Assembly: GCA_938022935.1 (NCBI GenBank)
Contig: CALIHL010000026.1
Coordinates: forward strand, 1-47,544
Direction: 5' to 3'
From: an uncultured Saprospiraceae bacterium
GTDB taxonomy: Bacteria > Bacteroidota > Bacteroidia > Chitinophagales > Saprospiraceae
DNA length: 47,544 bases
The notes under the pieces were generated by a model that made no database searches, was not told where the DNA came from, and saw only the letters and a program-made list of their open reading frames with translations. Shown in pieces: positions 26,501-35,713 of this stretch. How positions within the stretch are numbered: the first letter of the stretch is position 1; every line of letters begins with the position of its first letter. A program made the position numbers and the translations under genes.

Positions 26501-27123
26501 CTCTTACGATACTTACTCGGCTGGCGATCTTCAACCATATCGTTGTTGATTACAATAAGATCAAGATCTTCATCATTATCATAATCAAAAAAGGCGGCAT
26601 GTGTACTTTGCGAATCATCCATCAATCCATAAGCCTCACTTGACTCTTTATAAAGTGGTACACCGTCGCTCGTGATCTCTTGACAGATCCAAAGAAGATT
26701 CGATTTACTATTTATAAAGTCCGGACCAGAAGAAGTGATAAAGATATCTAACATCCCATCAAGATTGACATCAACGATCGTCACTCCTGTACTCCACCTT
26801 TGATTTTCTAAAAGTCCAGCTTGTTTCGTCACATCTTTAAACTTCAAGTCACCTTGATTAAGGTAGAGTTGATTGTCTACAACATTCCCTGTAAAAAGTA
26901 AATCTTGCAAACCATCATTGTTAAGATCTGCAACACCGACCCCTCCGCCGTTATAGATGTACTCATACTTTAAGATATTGAGGGAGTCATCGTGGATGAT
27001 GATATTATTAAAGGAGACTCCAGTCTCTTCTTCATTTAATAGTGTAAACAAAGTTTGCTCAGTGTTACAGCTATAACACAAAAGAAAAACAGACAGAATA
27101 CCCAGAAGAAAACTGTATCTCAT
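23581..27123 (-). CDS. Giant FG-GAP/VCBS and ASPIC/UnbV repeat lipoprotein
   Basis: 1180 residues with a lipoprotein signal (VFLLCYSCNT). Two series of FG-GAP/VCBS repeats with Ca-binding loops (DLNNDGLQD, DVNLDGMLD, DFDNDGDRD, then DVNGDDLED, DADNDGDQD, DMDNDGDLD) form two predicted propellers. Between them, about residues 490-600, lies an ASPIC/UnbV domain (NWIRLKLKGSEKNP, GYLSSVETIIHFGLG, IKVIWPDQS). It has the same architecture as the gene just upstream (15-base gap) and is probably a paralogue. Such proteins often accompany SusC/SusD pairs and are thought to be surface glycan- or ligand-binding factors; their exact role is not established. Confidence 0.88.
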   Translation of the reverse strand: MRYSFLLGILSVFLLCYSCNTEQTLFTLLNEEETGVSFNNIIIHDDSLNILKYEYIYNGGGVGVADLNNDGLQDLLFTGNVVDNQLYLNQGDLKFKDVTKQAGLLENQRWSTGVTIVDVNLDGMLDIFITSSGPDFINSKSNLLWICQEITSDGVPLYKESSEAYGLMDDSQSTHAAFFDYDNDEDLDLIVINNDMVEDRQPSKYRKREDKGRTSRTDMLYRNDWDESLGHPVFTDVSVEAGIIKEGFSLGLNIHDFNHDGWKDIFITNDYLSTDLLYINQKDGTFIDQADVYFKHTSFSAMGNDVVDLDNDGLSEVVALDMLPHDNYRKKTMLPPNNYTSYLNNERYDYQYQHVRNTLQKNNFDPERVGKGAVFSEQALISGVAATDWSWTPLVADFDNDGDRDMVVTNGFPQDVTDRDFIDYNADVGAFASNKQLLQKVPSIKIPNVAFENEGDLSFKRVNEEWGITIPTFSNGGIYADLDNDGDLDIVINNINEAASIYRNNGVVKNNWIRLKLKGSEKNPLAHGSVIKVSTDRLDQMMEVTPGHGYLSSVETIIHFGLGTNEKVDSIKVIWPDQSTSVINNEKVNQELIIDYAQLKRVQSKEAKEQSDKLFTDITIERSVDYNHIDEDYTDYNVQPMLLHKLSQYGPGLAVGDVNGDDLEDFYISGSHFQKGQFYLQTSGGIYQRSEIIKQKEGVPGEELGVLFFDADNDGDQDLYMAMGGYEFDLVDSIYQDRLYINDNGRLELSDAALPKMLTSSSVVTAGDMDNDGDLDLFVGGRVSPGDYPTPVNSYILRNDSEVGDAKFTDVSKEIGHEGEDVGMVTDALWTDYNNDNLLDLIVVGEFMSIMILENDGSSFSNSTAASGLEEYVGWWNSISGGDFDQDGDVDYVVGNYGVHSLTEINDDHPIKVYYKDFDDNGTKDLLPTCWFEDVDGVKNEYPYFGRLEHEKQIVKIKGQYQKHGDYANATINEILSESDLEDCLVLSANYMKSAYLENQGDGTFGLTALPKEVQVAPIYGSLSQDVNQDGHLDIVMIGNDHGMEVSIGRMDALDGVVLLGDGTGGFSAMPARSSGFYVQGDGKSLATIYNSEEKTLDIIAGQNKGQLKIHERTQAANCFKFEEKDRYAVVHFEDGHKQKIERYYGSTFLSQSSSYIEVPKGAIKIEMIGASGSRVFELR

Positions 27124-27138
27124 TATTGCCTCTATAGT

Positions 27139-30100
27139 CTACTTTAATGTAAAAGCTTGAAGGGATTGATTATTTCTTGCAACTAGTAGCACTTCCGTAT
27201 TTGCAACTTTTAGAATCTTTGCATCCCGCACTTCTCCTTTGACTTGATCTGGATGTCCAAAAACTTCTTCATAAGAGTCGCCTCCTGTATTTTTCAATAT
27301 CACCCCACGACTGGCATCTAGCCTTCCTCCTTGAGGGTTCAATCCATAGAAGTTTCCACCCAACCATAGATCATCAGATCCGTCTTTATCGAAGTCCAAA
27401 GTTGTTGTTGCAAACACTGGGGCTATCTGTGCCGCAAGTGGCAAGGGCTTTAACTCAATATTTCCATTGTCTATTGTAAGCAGGCTTGTTTCAAGAGTGT
27501 TACATTTAAATGCCTTAGCACCTTTGCGCTGTTCATCACTAAAGAGTGTAGTATAGTTTTGCTTGGCAAAGTCTTCATACTTGAGAAACTTCTTTTTCAA
27601 AGATGGCAATTGAGTTGACATATCCATCTTCGTTGCAAATGGATAAGGCTCTTCATCTAATGGTGGAAACCAATTGACGATAAACTCTGTCTTTCCATTG
27701 TCATCAAAATCTTTGAGATACATAGTAAGGGGCTTCTCTTTTGATGCTTTGAATTTAGAATTCAATCCCCAGTTTCCTAAGACATACTTCTTCACGCCAT
27801 CATTACCTGTTATCTCTTCGATATCTAACCACCATCCTTCTGTATCTGAGACTTCTTGCTTAATTAGCTTACCACCTTCATTAATAAAAGTTGTAACAGG
27901 CATCCACTCACCGACAACAAGAAGATCTAATGCATCATCACCATTAAGGTCTGTCCAAACAGCATCTGTAACCATACCAACGGTTCCAATGTCTTTAGTA
28001 GTCATGTCTGTCCAAGAGTTTCCATTATTTTGAAAAAAGAAACTTCCTGGAGTGATACCATAATTACCGGGTACTGATCTTGCACCTACGAACAAATCTA
28101 TATCTCCGTCATTATCAAAATCTCCTGGTGCTATGACAGAAACTTGGCCACCTCCAGGCGGTGCTTTCATTGGTGCCGAAGCAAAGTTTCCTTCACCATC
28201 ATTTTCATAATATCTTAAAAGGAAGCCATCCATTCCTTTGGATAACTGATTGCCTCCCGCTCCAACTACTAAGTCCAGGTCACCATCTCCATCGCTATCA
28301 AAAAATGCAGCACATGTGCTTTCATATTCTTTGTCTGCTTCAAAAGCATCTATCCTTTTCAATTGGAACTGCCCTCTGCTGTTTTGAACAAAGAGTTTAT
28401 CTACATCACCTGTCGGCCCAAGTGTTAGAAAGTCTTCTCGTCCATCACCATTAACATCACCAACTGCTATCTCCGGACCCTCAGTACTAAGCATCCTTGG
28501 CAGCAATCGCTCAAAATCAAAGTCATTGAATATATCTTCCTTGTGCTCACTGTCACCTTTGATTATAGAAGCTGTAACATCTGAGAAAATTGCAGCTTTA
28601 ACTATTGATGGGACATTCTTACTTGTTTGGCCTGCACTACCTTTTACAATTAAGATGGTTGTATCAATAACAGGATTATCAATCACTTCTGTAGATCTGT
28701 CTGGCCAAGTGACCCTCAGTGATTTGACTTGATCACTTGTTCCTAATCCAAACACCAATCCTGCACCTACGCTAGACTGAAAACCTCTATTCATATATTG
28801 CTCCTGCGATTGAACTCCTTCTGCAGTGATTAGCTCAACTTTAGCTCCGATGGCATGAAGATTTTTGCTTTCTCGATCTTCTAATTTTAAAGAGATGTAG
28901 TGATGGTCCGTTTTATCTGATTGGTTGCGATAGATACTTGCAGGCATATTGACGTTATTGATCACAAGATCCAAGTCACCATCATTATCTAAGTCACCGT
29001 ATGCAGCACCGTTGCTAAACTCTCCTTTTCTAAATCCAAGCTCTTGAGCTCTGTCTTTAAACGTTAGATTCTTTTGATTGACAAAAGCATAATTGTCAAT
29101 TGGGTTAGTAGGCAGATACTCTACAAAATCTCGAAAGTCGTATCGTCCTTTTTCAGTAACGATATTCTTTACAGCTTCTTTGTCATCTATAAAATTGGCA
29201 AAGTCTAGGTACATGATATCATGATAGATACCATTACAAACATAGATGTCTTTCCAGCCGTCATTGTCAAAATCAAACATCAATGCCCCCCAACTCCAGT
29301 CGGTTGCAGATACGCCGCTCATCGATGCTGTTTCTCTAAAGGTTCCTTGACCAGTATTTACTTGTAAGCAGTTTTGTAAAATTTGAAAATGATAGCTGGC
29401 TCTAAATTTTATGTCCTCAAGATGAAACGGATCAAACTGAGTCATCGCCTTCAATCTATAATTGTCAGCAGCCAACATATCTGTGCTAAATATATCCTGG
29501 TGGCCATCATTGTTGATATCTCCGATATCTGCGCCCATACTTGAGACAGAACAGATACTTACACGGTCGTTGAGGTCTTCTGAGAATGTCCCATCACCAT
29601 TGTTGATGTATAGATAGTCTCGCTCCCAAAAGTCATTGCTGATATAAATGTCTGGCCAGTTGTCACCACTTACATCTCCCACCGATACGCCCAATCCAAA
29701 ACCTATCGCACTGCTAAACAATCCAGCCTCCTTAGTAACATCTGTAAATGAAGATCCATCATTTCGCATCAGCTTGTCTCCTCCTAAAGGATCGTTCTCT
29801 TCTCGAGTACGGCTATAGATATCAATCCTCCCTGGATCTTTAAAACTGTTATTGAGTATATAGCAGTCAAGATCCCCATCAAGGTCATAATCGAAGAAGC
29901 TTGCGTGAGTAGAGTAACCAGCATTATCCAAATTATACTCAGCACCTTTTTCTGTAAAGGTTAAGTCTCCGTTATTGATGAATAGCTCATTCTTCTTGTT
30001 GTCCCCTGCTACATCACCAGAGTTAGAGACATAGATATCTAAGTATCCATCTGCATTGATGTCTACCATGGATACACCGGTACTCCAACCTCGTTGGCCT

Positions 30101-30450
30101 TCTACACCAGCAGAAGCCGTTATCTCTTCAAACTTGAAGTCTCCTCGATTGAGGTATAGTTTGTTAGATTTTAGATTGGCTGTGAAGTATATGTCTTGCA
30201 GACTATCGTTATTAACATCTCCTATTGCGACACCTCCTCCATTATAAAAATTGCGATAAGCAAGCACGTTAAAATCTTTGCCATCCTCTACTTCATTGAC
30301 AAAGTCTACTCCACTATTCTCTGCATCGACATATTGAAAAAGCGCATCCTTATCTATCGCAATGGAAGTCGAATCACTTGAGTTGTTGTCACTGCAGCTT
30401 ATCATCAAAAGAATGCAAAACAACACAAGAAAATTGATCAATTTAGACAT
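27139..30450 (-). CDS. Giant FG-GAP/VCBS and ASPIC/UnbV repeat lipoprotein, paralogue
   Basis: 1103 residues with a lipoprotein signal (ILLMISCSDN). An N-terminal propeller has loops such as DVNNDSLQD, DINADGYLD, DYDLDGDLD and DFDNDGWKD. An ASPIC/UnbV domain follows (about 510-600, HYISLKLEDRESKN, GFQSSVGAGLVFGLG, LRVTWPDRS), then a second propeller (DVNGDGRED, DSDGDGDLD, DFDNDGDID, DLNGDDALD). It is the third gene after SusC and SusD on the same strand, and a strong hairpin terminator separates it from susD. A lectin-like or assembly role at the surface is inferred from genomic context only. Confidence 0.88.
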   Translation of the reverse strand: MSKLINFLVLFCILLMISCSDNNSSDSTSIAIDKDALFQYVDAENSGVDFVNEVEDGKDFNVLAYRNFYNGGGVAIGDVNNDSLQDIYFTANLKSNKLYLNRGDFKFEEITASAGVEGQRGWSTGVSMVDINADGYLDIYVSNSGDVAGDNKKNELFINNGDLTFTEKGAEYNLDNAGYSTHASFFDYDLDGDLDCYILNNSFKDPGRIDIYSRTREENDPLGGDKLMRNDGSSFTDVTKEAGLFSSAIGFGLGVSVGDVSGDNWPDIYISNDFWERDYLYINNGDGTFSEDLNDRVSICSVSSMGADIGDINNDGHQDIFSTDMLAADNYRLKAMTQFDPFHLEDIKFRASYHFQILQNCLQVNTGQGTFRETASMSGVSATDWSWGALMFDFDNDGWKDIYVCNGIYHDIMYLDFANFIDDKEAVKNIVTEKGRYDFRDFVEYLPTNPIDNYAFVNQKNLTFKDRAQELGFRKGEFSNGAAYGDLDNDGDLDLVINNVNMPASIYRNQSDKTDHHYISLKLEDRESKNLHAIGAKVELITAEGVQSQEQYMNRGFQSSVGAGLVFGLGTSDQVKSLRVTWPDRSTEVIDNPVIDTTILIVKGSAGQTSKNVPSIVKAAIFSDVTASIIKGDSEHKEDIFNDFDFERLLPRMLSTEGPEIAVGDVNGDGREDFLTLGPTGDVDKLFVQNSRGQFQLKRIDAFEADKEYESTCAAFFDSDGDGDLDLVVGAGGNQLSKGMDGFLLRYYENDGEGNFASAPMKAPPGGGQVSVIAPGDFDNDGDIDLFVGARSVPGNYGITPGSFFFQNNGNSWTDMTTKDIGTVGMVTDAVWTDLNGDDALDLLVVGEWMPVTTFINEGGKLIKQEVSDTEGWWLDIEEITGNDGVKKYVLGNWGLNSKFKASKEKPLTMYLKDFDDNGKTEFIVNWFPPLDEEPYPFATKMDMSTQLPSLKKKFLKYEDFAKQNYTTLFSDEQRKGAKAFKCNTLETSLLTIDNGNIELKPLPLAAQIAPVFATTTLDFDKDGSDDLWLGGNFYGLNPQGGRLDASRGVILKNTGGDSYEEVFGHPDQVKGEVRDAKILKVANTEVLLVARNNQSLQAFTLK

Positions 30451-30502
30451 CCAATAAAGGTATAACGAATGAAGATATATAGACTATCATTTCTGACAAA
30501 TA

Positions 30503-30535
30503 AAAAGGGAGCACTCTATTAGAATGCTCCCTTTT
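30503..30535 (-). terminator. Intercistronic hairpin terminator after susD
   Basis: AAAAGGGAGCA at 30503-30513 pairs exactly with TGCTCCCTTTT at 30525-30535 (11-bp stem, 11-base loop with a small inner TCT/AGA stem). On the minus strand the stem ends in a T-run, the form of a rho-independent terminator, and by symmetry it works in both directions. It lies 21 bases after the SusD stop and 53 bases before the next lipoprotein gene, so it should attenuate transcription of the two giant lipoprotein genes. Confidence 0.75.
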
Positions 30536-30555
30536 CTATTTTCTATAGAATCAGA

Positions 30556-32247
30556 TTAGAAACCTGGATTCTGCTTTAGTCTCGCTTCTCCATCAACTTT
30601 ACTAAGTTCTATCTGAACTGTAGGTAGAGGGTACAAATCATTCTTAGGTGACTGGTATCTTCCTGCAGGAGTTAAGTATGCAGGTCTTCTTGGTGTTTCT
30701 TCGTCAAGATACTTGTTCATCACTTGCTCCGCGATGCCCCATCTTCTAAGATCGAAGAATCTGTGTCCTTCAAGTGCTAGCTCTAATCTTCTTTCAAATC
30801 TTACAGCATCTCTTGCAGCACTTGCATCAGTCCATGGTGCATCATAAGTTGCAACAGCATAGTTCGCAGCACCGCTTTCAAGAGCACCTAAGCTACCATC
30901 TCCTTGCTGAGCACAACCCGCTGCTCTTTCTCTTATCATGTTAGTAAGTTCACGAGCACGCTCAAGATTACCAAGCTCTACTTCTGCTTCTGCAAGCATC
31001 AATAGTACATCGGCATATCTGATAATCGGCATGTTCACTGGACTCAACTGTGTATTCACCCATCCTACTGAACTTTCCTGTCCTGGCTCATAAGCAAACT
31101 TCTTAGGACTAAATGGTCCAGAGAATGATCTTGCTCTAATCCAAGCTGGTGAATGCATACCAAATCCGAAATATGGTATATCGTCTCTACCTACAGTAAT
31201 ATCCAATCTTGGATCTACTGCATCATCAGCTCCTACTTCAACTTCGTTGAAAGTACCAAACATTGGTAATCCATTCTCATCTACCTTGTACGCATTAACA
31301 AGGTTTTGAGTTGGCTGGTGGAATCCACAACATCCAAATGGGCTACCCCCGTGAGGGAAGTTCAATCTATCTCCAAAGTTACCATTTTGGCCTTCTGAAG
31401 TTCCATCATTTACTGATGCTTGGATTGAGAATACATGCTCAGAACCATTCTCCCCTGCTGTAGAGAAGATGTCTTTAAAGCATGGACTTAGTGAGTATAC
31501 TCCACTATTAACAACTGCATCAAGTGCTGCTTTAGCACCAGAGAAGTCCTTACCGTATAATTTTGCTTTTCCTAAATAAGCTTGTGCTGCTCCTTTTGTC
31601 GCTCTACCTACTTGACCTTGAGTCAATGGTAAAGCAGTTACAGCTGCTTCTAAATCAGCTATGATTAAAGGAAGCGCCGCAGCGTCATTACTTTTTCTAA
31701 AGTCAACATCTGATTCCGTATAGTAAGGTATGTTACCCCACATCTTGTAGGCTTCAAAATGATAGTGACCTCTTAAGAATTGTGCTTCTCCCATCACTCT
31801 TGATGTAAAGCCTCCGTCTAAGCCTTCTACACCATTCATTAGATTGATAGTTGCATTTACTCTTGAGATACCTTCATAAAGGATTTTGAATCTATCATCA
31901 AAGTAACTGTTACCAGGAGCCCATGTGAATAATTCAATTTCTTCAGATTGACCTTGGTCACCTGCTTCAGAACCTTTGTGCGCATCATCTGACATCACAC
32001 TACCCCAGATCCAGTTACTTCCAGATGCTGGCCATGGTGAGGATACTGCACCCCATGATTCTGCCCATCCATCTAGCAAAGAATAAGCTGAAATCAAAGC
32101 CGCATCTACACCCGCTTCGTTACCCAATGTTCCAGAATCCAATGCTCCTTGTGGAGGTGCATTAAGAAAGTCTTCAGAACAGGCAAAGAGTAGGACAGAG
32201 GCGAAAGCCATTGCCGCAAAACCTTTAAAAAATCTATTCTTTTTCAT
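30556..32247 (-). CDS. SusD/RagB-family nutrient-binding outer-membrane lipoprotein
   Basis: 563 residues with a lipoprotein signal (ASVLLFACSEDFLN). SusD landmarks: the early AALISAYSLLDGW helix, TPR-like helices (GEAQFLRGHYHFEAYKMWGN, AAQAYLGKAKLYG), PIIRYADVLLMLAEAEVELG and the C-terminal VRFERRLELALEGHRFFDLR signature. The final residues RLKQNPGF are typical. It binds oligosaccharides as lid of the SusC transporter. It lies 25 bases downstream of susC and is followed by the terminator at 30503-30535. Confidence 0.95.
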   Translation of the reverse strand: MKKNRFFKGFAAMAFASVLLFACSEDFLNAPPQGALDSGTLGNEAGVDAALISAYSLLDGWAESWGAVSSPWPASGSNWIWGSVMSDDAHKGSEAGDQGQSEEIELFTWAPGNSYFDDRFKILYEGISRVNATINLMNGVEGLDGGFTSRVMGEAQFLRGHYHFEAYKMWGNIPYYTESDVDFRKSNDAAALPLIIADLEAAVTALPLTQGQVGRATKGAAQAYLGKAKLYGKDFSGAKAALDAVVNSGVYSLSPCFKDIFSTAGENGSEHVFSIQASVNDGTSEGQNGNFGDRLNFPHGGSPFGCCGFHQPTQNLVNAYKVDENGLPMFGTFNEVEVGADDAVDPRLDITVGRDDIPYFGFGMHSPAWIRARSFSGPFSPKKFAYEPGQESSVGWVNTQLSPVNMPIIRYADVLLMLAEAEVELGNLERARELTNMIRERAAGCAQQGDGSLGALESGAANYAVATYDAPWTDASAARDAVRFERRLELALEGHRFFDLRRWGIAEQVMNKYLDEETPRRPAYLTPAGRYQSPKNDLYPLPTVQIELSKVDGEARLKQNPGF

Positions 32248-32272
32248 TTATATGAATTTAAATTTTTGTTGA

Positions 32273-35200
32273 TTAAAATGATGCGTTAACACCGAACATG
32301 ATCACTTTACTTGATGGGTAGTTACCGAAATCAAAACCTGCGTTCTGATCACTGTTACCATTAACACCAAAGCTTGAAAGCTCAGGATCGACACCTTCAT
32401 ATCCAGTAAATGTCAATAGGTTCTGCCCTTGCAGATAAACTCTTAAAGAACCAATACCTGAACCTCCTAAAGAAGAACCTGGGATAGTGTAACCTACCTG
32501 AAGTGTTCTCAATCTTACGTATGAACCATCCTCAATATAGAAATCAGTAGAACGCTCACTAAAAGTATCTCCCTCATCAATTATCGGCCAATCTCCATCA
32601 GGATTATTAGTTGGGTGGAAAGCTCTATCTAATAAGTCATTACTTACGTTAGAGTTAAAGAATCTAAACACTTCAAACAGTTTGTTGTAGTTATAGATAT
32701 CATTTCCAATTGTACCTGTGAAGAATGCTGTAACATCAATGTTACCAAGATTCACTCCCAAGTTAAGACCCAATGTAAGATCAGGATGATAGCTTCCTAT
32801 CGTTCCAAGATCACCATCGTTGATTACATTGTCTCCATTAAGATCCTTCAATCTCAATCTTCCGATTGCTTTACCATCTTGCTCGGCATGTGCATCCACT
32901 TCTGCTTGGCTTCTAAAGATACCATCTGTTTGCCATCCAAAGAAAGATCCTATAGATCCACCGATAGGATTGTATCTTATACGACCAATTCTTCCAGTTC
33001 CACTTGGGAAGAATGACTCTCTTTCTCCATCAATGCCAAGAATCGTGTTCTTATAATGTCCAACGTTTAAACCAATGTTAAAGCTTCCATCTTCAGAAAA
33101 CTTATCACGGTAATTAATAGCTAAATCCACCCCTTTGTTCTGCATTTTCGCAATATTAACAAATGGCGCAGATGCTGTACCTGCAGGACCTGGTAGCTCA
33201 GGGTTAAATAATAGACCATCAGTTGTTCTATCATACCAGTCAAATACTAAGTTGAACTTACCACCGCTAAGTGCTAAATCAAAACCTACGTTTAGTGACT
33301 TATTCTCCTCCCACTTTGAAGCTGGATTACCTCTACCTGTGAGCGCATAACCCGTCTGGATAGCAGTGTTAGCTCCTGTGATATCATAGAATGAATTACC
33401 TGGTCCACCACCAAATCTATCTACAGTGTTACCACCTGGGATTTGCTGGTTACCGGTGATACCATAACCCACTCTCAACTTGAGGTCATCGATTGCATCT
33501 ACATCTTTCAAGAAAGATTCTTCAGATAATCTCCAACCAAAACTTGCTGCTGGGAACACCCCATATCTATTGTCCGGACCAAAGTTTGATGATCCATCTC
33601 TTCTTACAGTTAAGCTTAATAAGTATCTGTCGTTGTACGAGTAGTCAACCTTACCAAATACAGAAGCTAATGTGCTAAATCCACCAAAACTGAATACGTT
33701 TCTTGATCCAGGATCTGCAAGACCTGTGTTAAGATACCAAGCGTTGATATCATCAGTAAAGTAGTTAGCCAATGATCCTCCGATCGTTCTGCTTTGATTT
33801 TTGATCGACTCATAACCAACAAATGCTGTTAATCCATGCTGATCGCCGATATCAAAGTCATATGTCAGAGTATTCGTCCAAGTCCAGTTCCAAAAACTTT
33901 GGTTTCGTTCTTGGAAGCCATTGATCGTCGTTGGCTCTGATTCTTCCCAAGAAGGGAAGCTAAATCCTTGTGTAAAGTTGTTAGCGAAGTCGACACCAAA
34001 GCTTGTTCTAAATCTAAGGCCATCAATGATTTCTGCTTCAGCATAGGCATTACCTAAGATCTTATAGAATGTTCCTTCATTATCTTTTGCTCTGACTTGT
34101 GCTGCGACAGGGTTTCCACCATTACTCAGACCATTTGCCTTACCACCGCCATAATTCACACCAGAGATGTCAAATAATGGAACAATCGCTTGAGCTTTTA
34201 AGATTTGAGTGATTGTGTTTTGCTCACTTTGATTTCCACCATTTTGACCGATGCTATTAGATCGAGCCATTGATAGGTTTTCACCAAATGTGAATCTTCC
34301 TTTCTTGAACTCAGAATTCGCTCTCAAACTTACTCTTCTGAAGAAGGTCTCAATCAACGTACCTTGTTGGTTTAAGTAACCAGCACTTACGTTAAATCTT
34401 GCGTTTTCATTACCTCCAGAGATCCCTAAAGTATGCTCTGTAGTAGGAGCTGATTTGAACACTTCATTCCACCAATCAGTGGCACCTGATCTCATAATCA
34501 AGTTATTAGGAAAGCTGTAATTATCTTCATTTACAGGATTGCTTCCTGGGTAACCACTATAGTCACCTGCATAAATGTACTGAGGTATAGTACCTCTGCC
34601 TGCAGAATAAGGAACTTCAGCTGGAATGTCGATACCCGCATTGTCAAATGCAGTGTACACTACTTCTGAGTATTTAGCAGGATCTGATATTAGATCATAG
34701 CTTCCAACTGGGTTTTGGATACCATAGTTAGCGTTGTAAGTAACAACTGTCTTACCAGGCTTACCTTTTTTAGTAGTTACGATAACTACACCGTTGTTCG
34801 CACGTGCACCATATATAGATGCAGCTGATGCATCCTTAAGTACTTGGATAGACTCGATATCGTTGGCATTAAGACCATTGTTAAAGTTGTCCGTACTTGG
34901 TACACCATCAATTACATAAAGAGGATCATTGTTCTGAAAAGAAGAGATACCTCTAATTCTAATAGAAGATCCCGCTCCAGGCTCACCAGAAGTTGATACC
35001 TGCACACCAGAAACTTTACCTTGAAGTTTTTGTGTAAAACTCGCAGCACTCACTTCATTAAGATCATCACTGTCTACAACAGCAACCGCACCTGTGATAT
35101 CTCTCTTTCTTTGTGAAGAGTAACCAGTTACAACTACTTCGCTAAGCAATTCTCCCACAGAGAGGCCTACATTCACAGTAGATCTTGAACCAACAAGCTC

Positions 35201-35470
35201 TTCTACTTCTGTATAACCAACAAAAGATATCACAAGGATATCAGTAGCAGATGCATCGATAGAGTAAGATCCATCAATGTCTGTGATTGTTCCAACAGTG
35301 GAACCTTTGACAAATACCGAGGCACCGATCAACGGGTCCCCGTTTCCAGCGTCGGTTACGACACCAGATACTTGCGCCATCATCATCGTACTCATCAGAG
35401 CACAAATGACAGTTAGCGACAAGTTTTTAAGACTTAAAAACATGCACTTTTTCATAGATAGCATTTTCAT
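32273..35470 (-). CDS. SusC/RagA-family TonB-linked outer-membrane transporter
   Basis: About 1065 residues. A signal peptide ends near MMMAQ; a CarboxypepD_reg-like domain (GVVTDAGNGDPLIGASVFVK), the SusC plug signature (IRIRGISSFQNNDPLYVIDG, IESIQVLKDASAASIYGARA) and a large TonB barrel ending in MFGVNASF follow. It imports oligosaccharides across the outer membrane together with SusD. The frame is open to an ATG at 35515, but ATGs at 35470 and 35455 give a more normal signal peptide (MKKCMFLSLKNLSLTVICAL), so I prefer 35470 with some doubt. Divergent from a LacI regulator that probably controls it. Confidence 0.94.
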   Translation of the reverse strand: MKMLSMKKCMFLSLKNLSLTVICALMSTMMMAQVSGVVTDAGNGDPLIGASVFVKGSTVGTITDIDGSYSIDASATDILVISFVGYTEVEELVGSRSTVNVGLSVGELLSEVVVTGYSSQRKRDITGAVAVVDSDDLNEVSAASFTQKLQGKVSGVQVSTSGEPGAGSSIRIRGISSFQNNDPLYVIDGVPSTDNFNNGLNANDIESIQVLKDASAASIYGARANNGVVIVTTKKGKPGKTVVTYNANYGIQNPVGSYDLISDPAKYSEVVYTAFDNAGIDIPAEVPYSAGRGTIPQYIYAGDYSGYPGSNPVNEDNYSFPNNLIMRSGATDWWNEVFKSAPTTEHTLGISGGNENARFNVSAGYLNQQGTLIETFFRRVSLRANSEFKKGRFTFGENLSMARSNSIGQNGGNQSEQNTITQILKAQAIVPLFDISGVNYGGGKANGLSNGGNPVAAQVRAKDNEGTFYKILGNAYAEAEIIDGLRFRTSFGVDFANNFTQGFSFPSWEESEPTTINGFQERNQSFWNWTWTNTLTYDFDIGDQHGLTAFVGYESIKNQSRTIGGSLANYFTDDINAWYLNTGLADPGSRNVFSFGGFSTLASVFGKVDYSYNDRYLLSLTVRRDGSSNFGPDNRYGVFPAASFGWRLSEESFLKDVDAIDDLKLRVGYGITGNQQIPGGNTVDRFGGGPGNSFYDITGANTAIQTGYALTGRGNPASKWEENKSLNVGFDLALSGGKFNLVFDWYDRTTDGLLFNPELPGPAGTASAPFVNIAKMQNKGVDLAINYRDKFSEDGSFNIGLNVGHYKNTILGIDGERESFFPSGTGRIGRIRYNPIGGSIGSFFGWQTDGIFRSQAEVDAHAEQDGKAIGRLRLKDLNGDNVINDGDLGTIGSYHPDLTLGLNLGVNLGNIDVTAFFTGTIGNDIYNYNKLFEVFRFFNSNVSNDLLDRAFHPTNNPDGDWPIIDEGDTFSERSTDFYIEDGSYVRLRTLQVGYTIPGSSLGGSGIGSLRVYLQGQNLLTFTGYEGVDPELSSFGVNGNSDQNAGFDFGNYPSSKVIMFGVNASF

Positions 35471-35516
35471 ATTACAGTTAGTAAAAAAAATAATATTCGA
35501 CTCGGTAAACATCATA

Positions 35517-35534
35517 AGAGATTTAAAAGTCTCT
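35517..35534. repeat. Near-perfect inverted repeat in the susC leader
   Basis: AGAGATTT and AAAGTCTCT form a near-palindrome (one G-U pair) of 18 bases, 47 bases before the preferred susC start. It could fold in the mRNA leader or act as a protein site. I found no consensus -7 element for susC in this gap. Confidence 0.3.
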
Positions 35535-35631
35535 ATAGATGCTTAAGTATTATTGCTCACAAAATTCTTCACTTAGCAATCCTCGTCTAAAAAGGCTTAA
35601 GCGATCGCAGTATATACTGGCAGCCTAGACC

Positions 35632-35663
35632 TTTAAGCAAACAATGTAGGCAGATTATTTTTG
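35632..35663 (+). promoter_or_regulatory. Promoter of the LacI-type regulator gene
   Basis: TTTA at 35632-35635 (one mismatch to TTTG), a 20-base spacer, then TATTTTTG at 35656-35663, a perfect -7 element. Transcription would start near 35670, about 65 bases before the ATG at 35737, upstream of the palindrome listed next. Confidence 0.5.
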
Positions 35664-35697
35664 CCACCCGATATGAATCCAATAAAAAATAACGGTT

Positions 35698-35713
35698 ACG
35701 TTTACGGCAACGT
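35698..35713. promoter_or_regulatory. Candidate LacI-family operator
   Basis: ACGTT-taCGgc-AACGT: 5-bp symmetric arms and a central CG, 16 bases overall, the usual size and centre of LacI-family operators. It lies in the leader between the regulator's promoter and start codon, so binding would repress the regulator itself. A second short palindrome, TAACGGTTA (35690-35698), abuts it. Confidence 0.45.

Noticed and set aside
27674-28454. Plus-strand open frames inside the giant FG-GAP lipoprotein gene
   Set aside because: They lie fully inside the minus-strand gene, which has signal peptide, repeated Ca loops and an ASPIC domain; the plus-strand frames have no recognisable domain.
23581-30450. 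Repeat-rich DNA as possible CRISPR or tandem repeat array
   Set aside because: The repetition is at protein level (FG-GAP loops) with diverged DNA; no regular repeat-spacer pattern.
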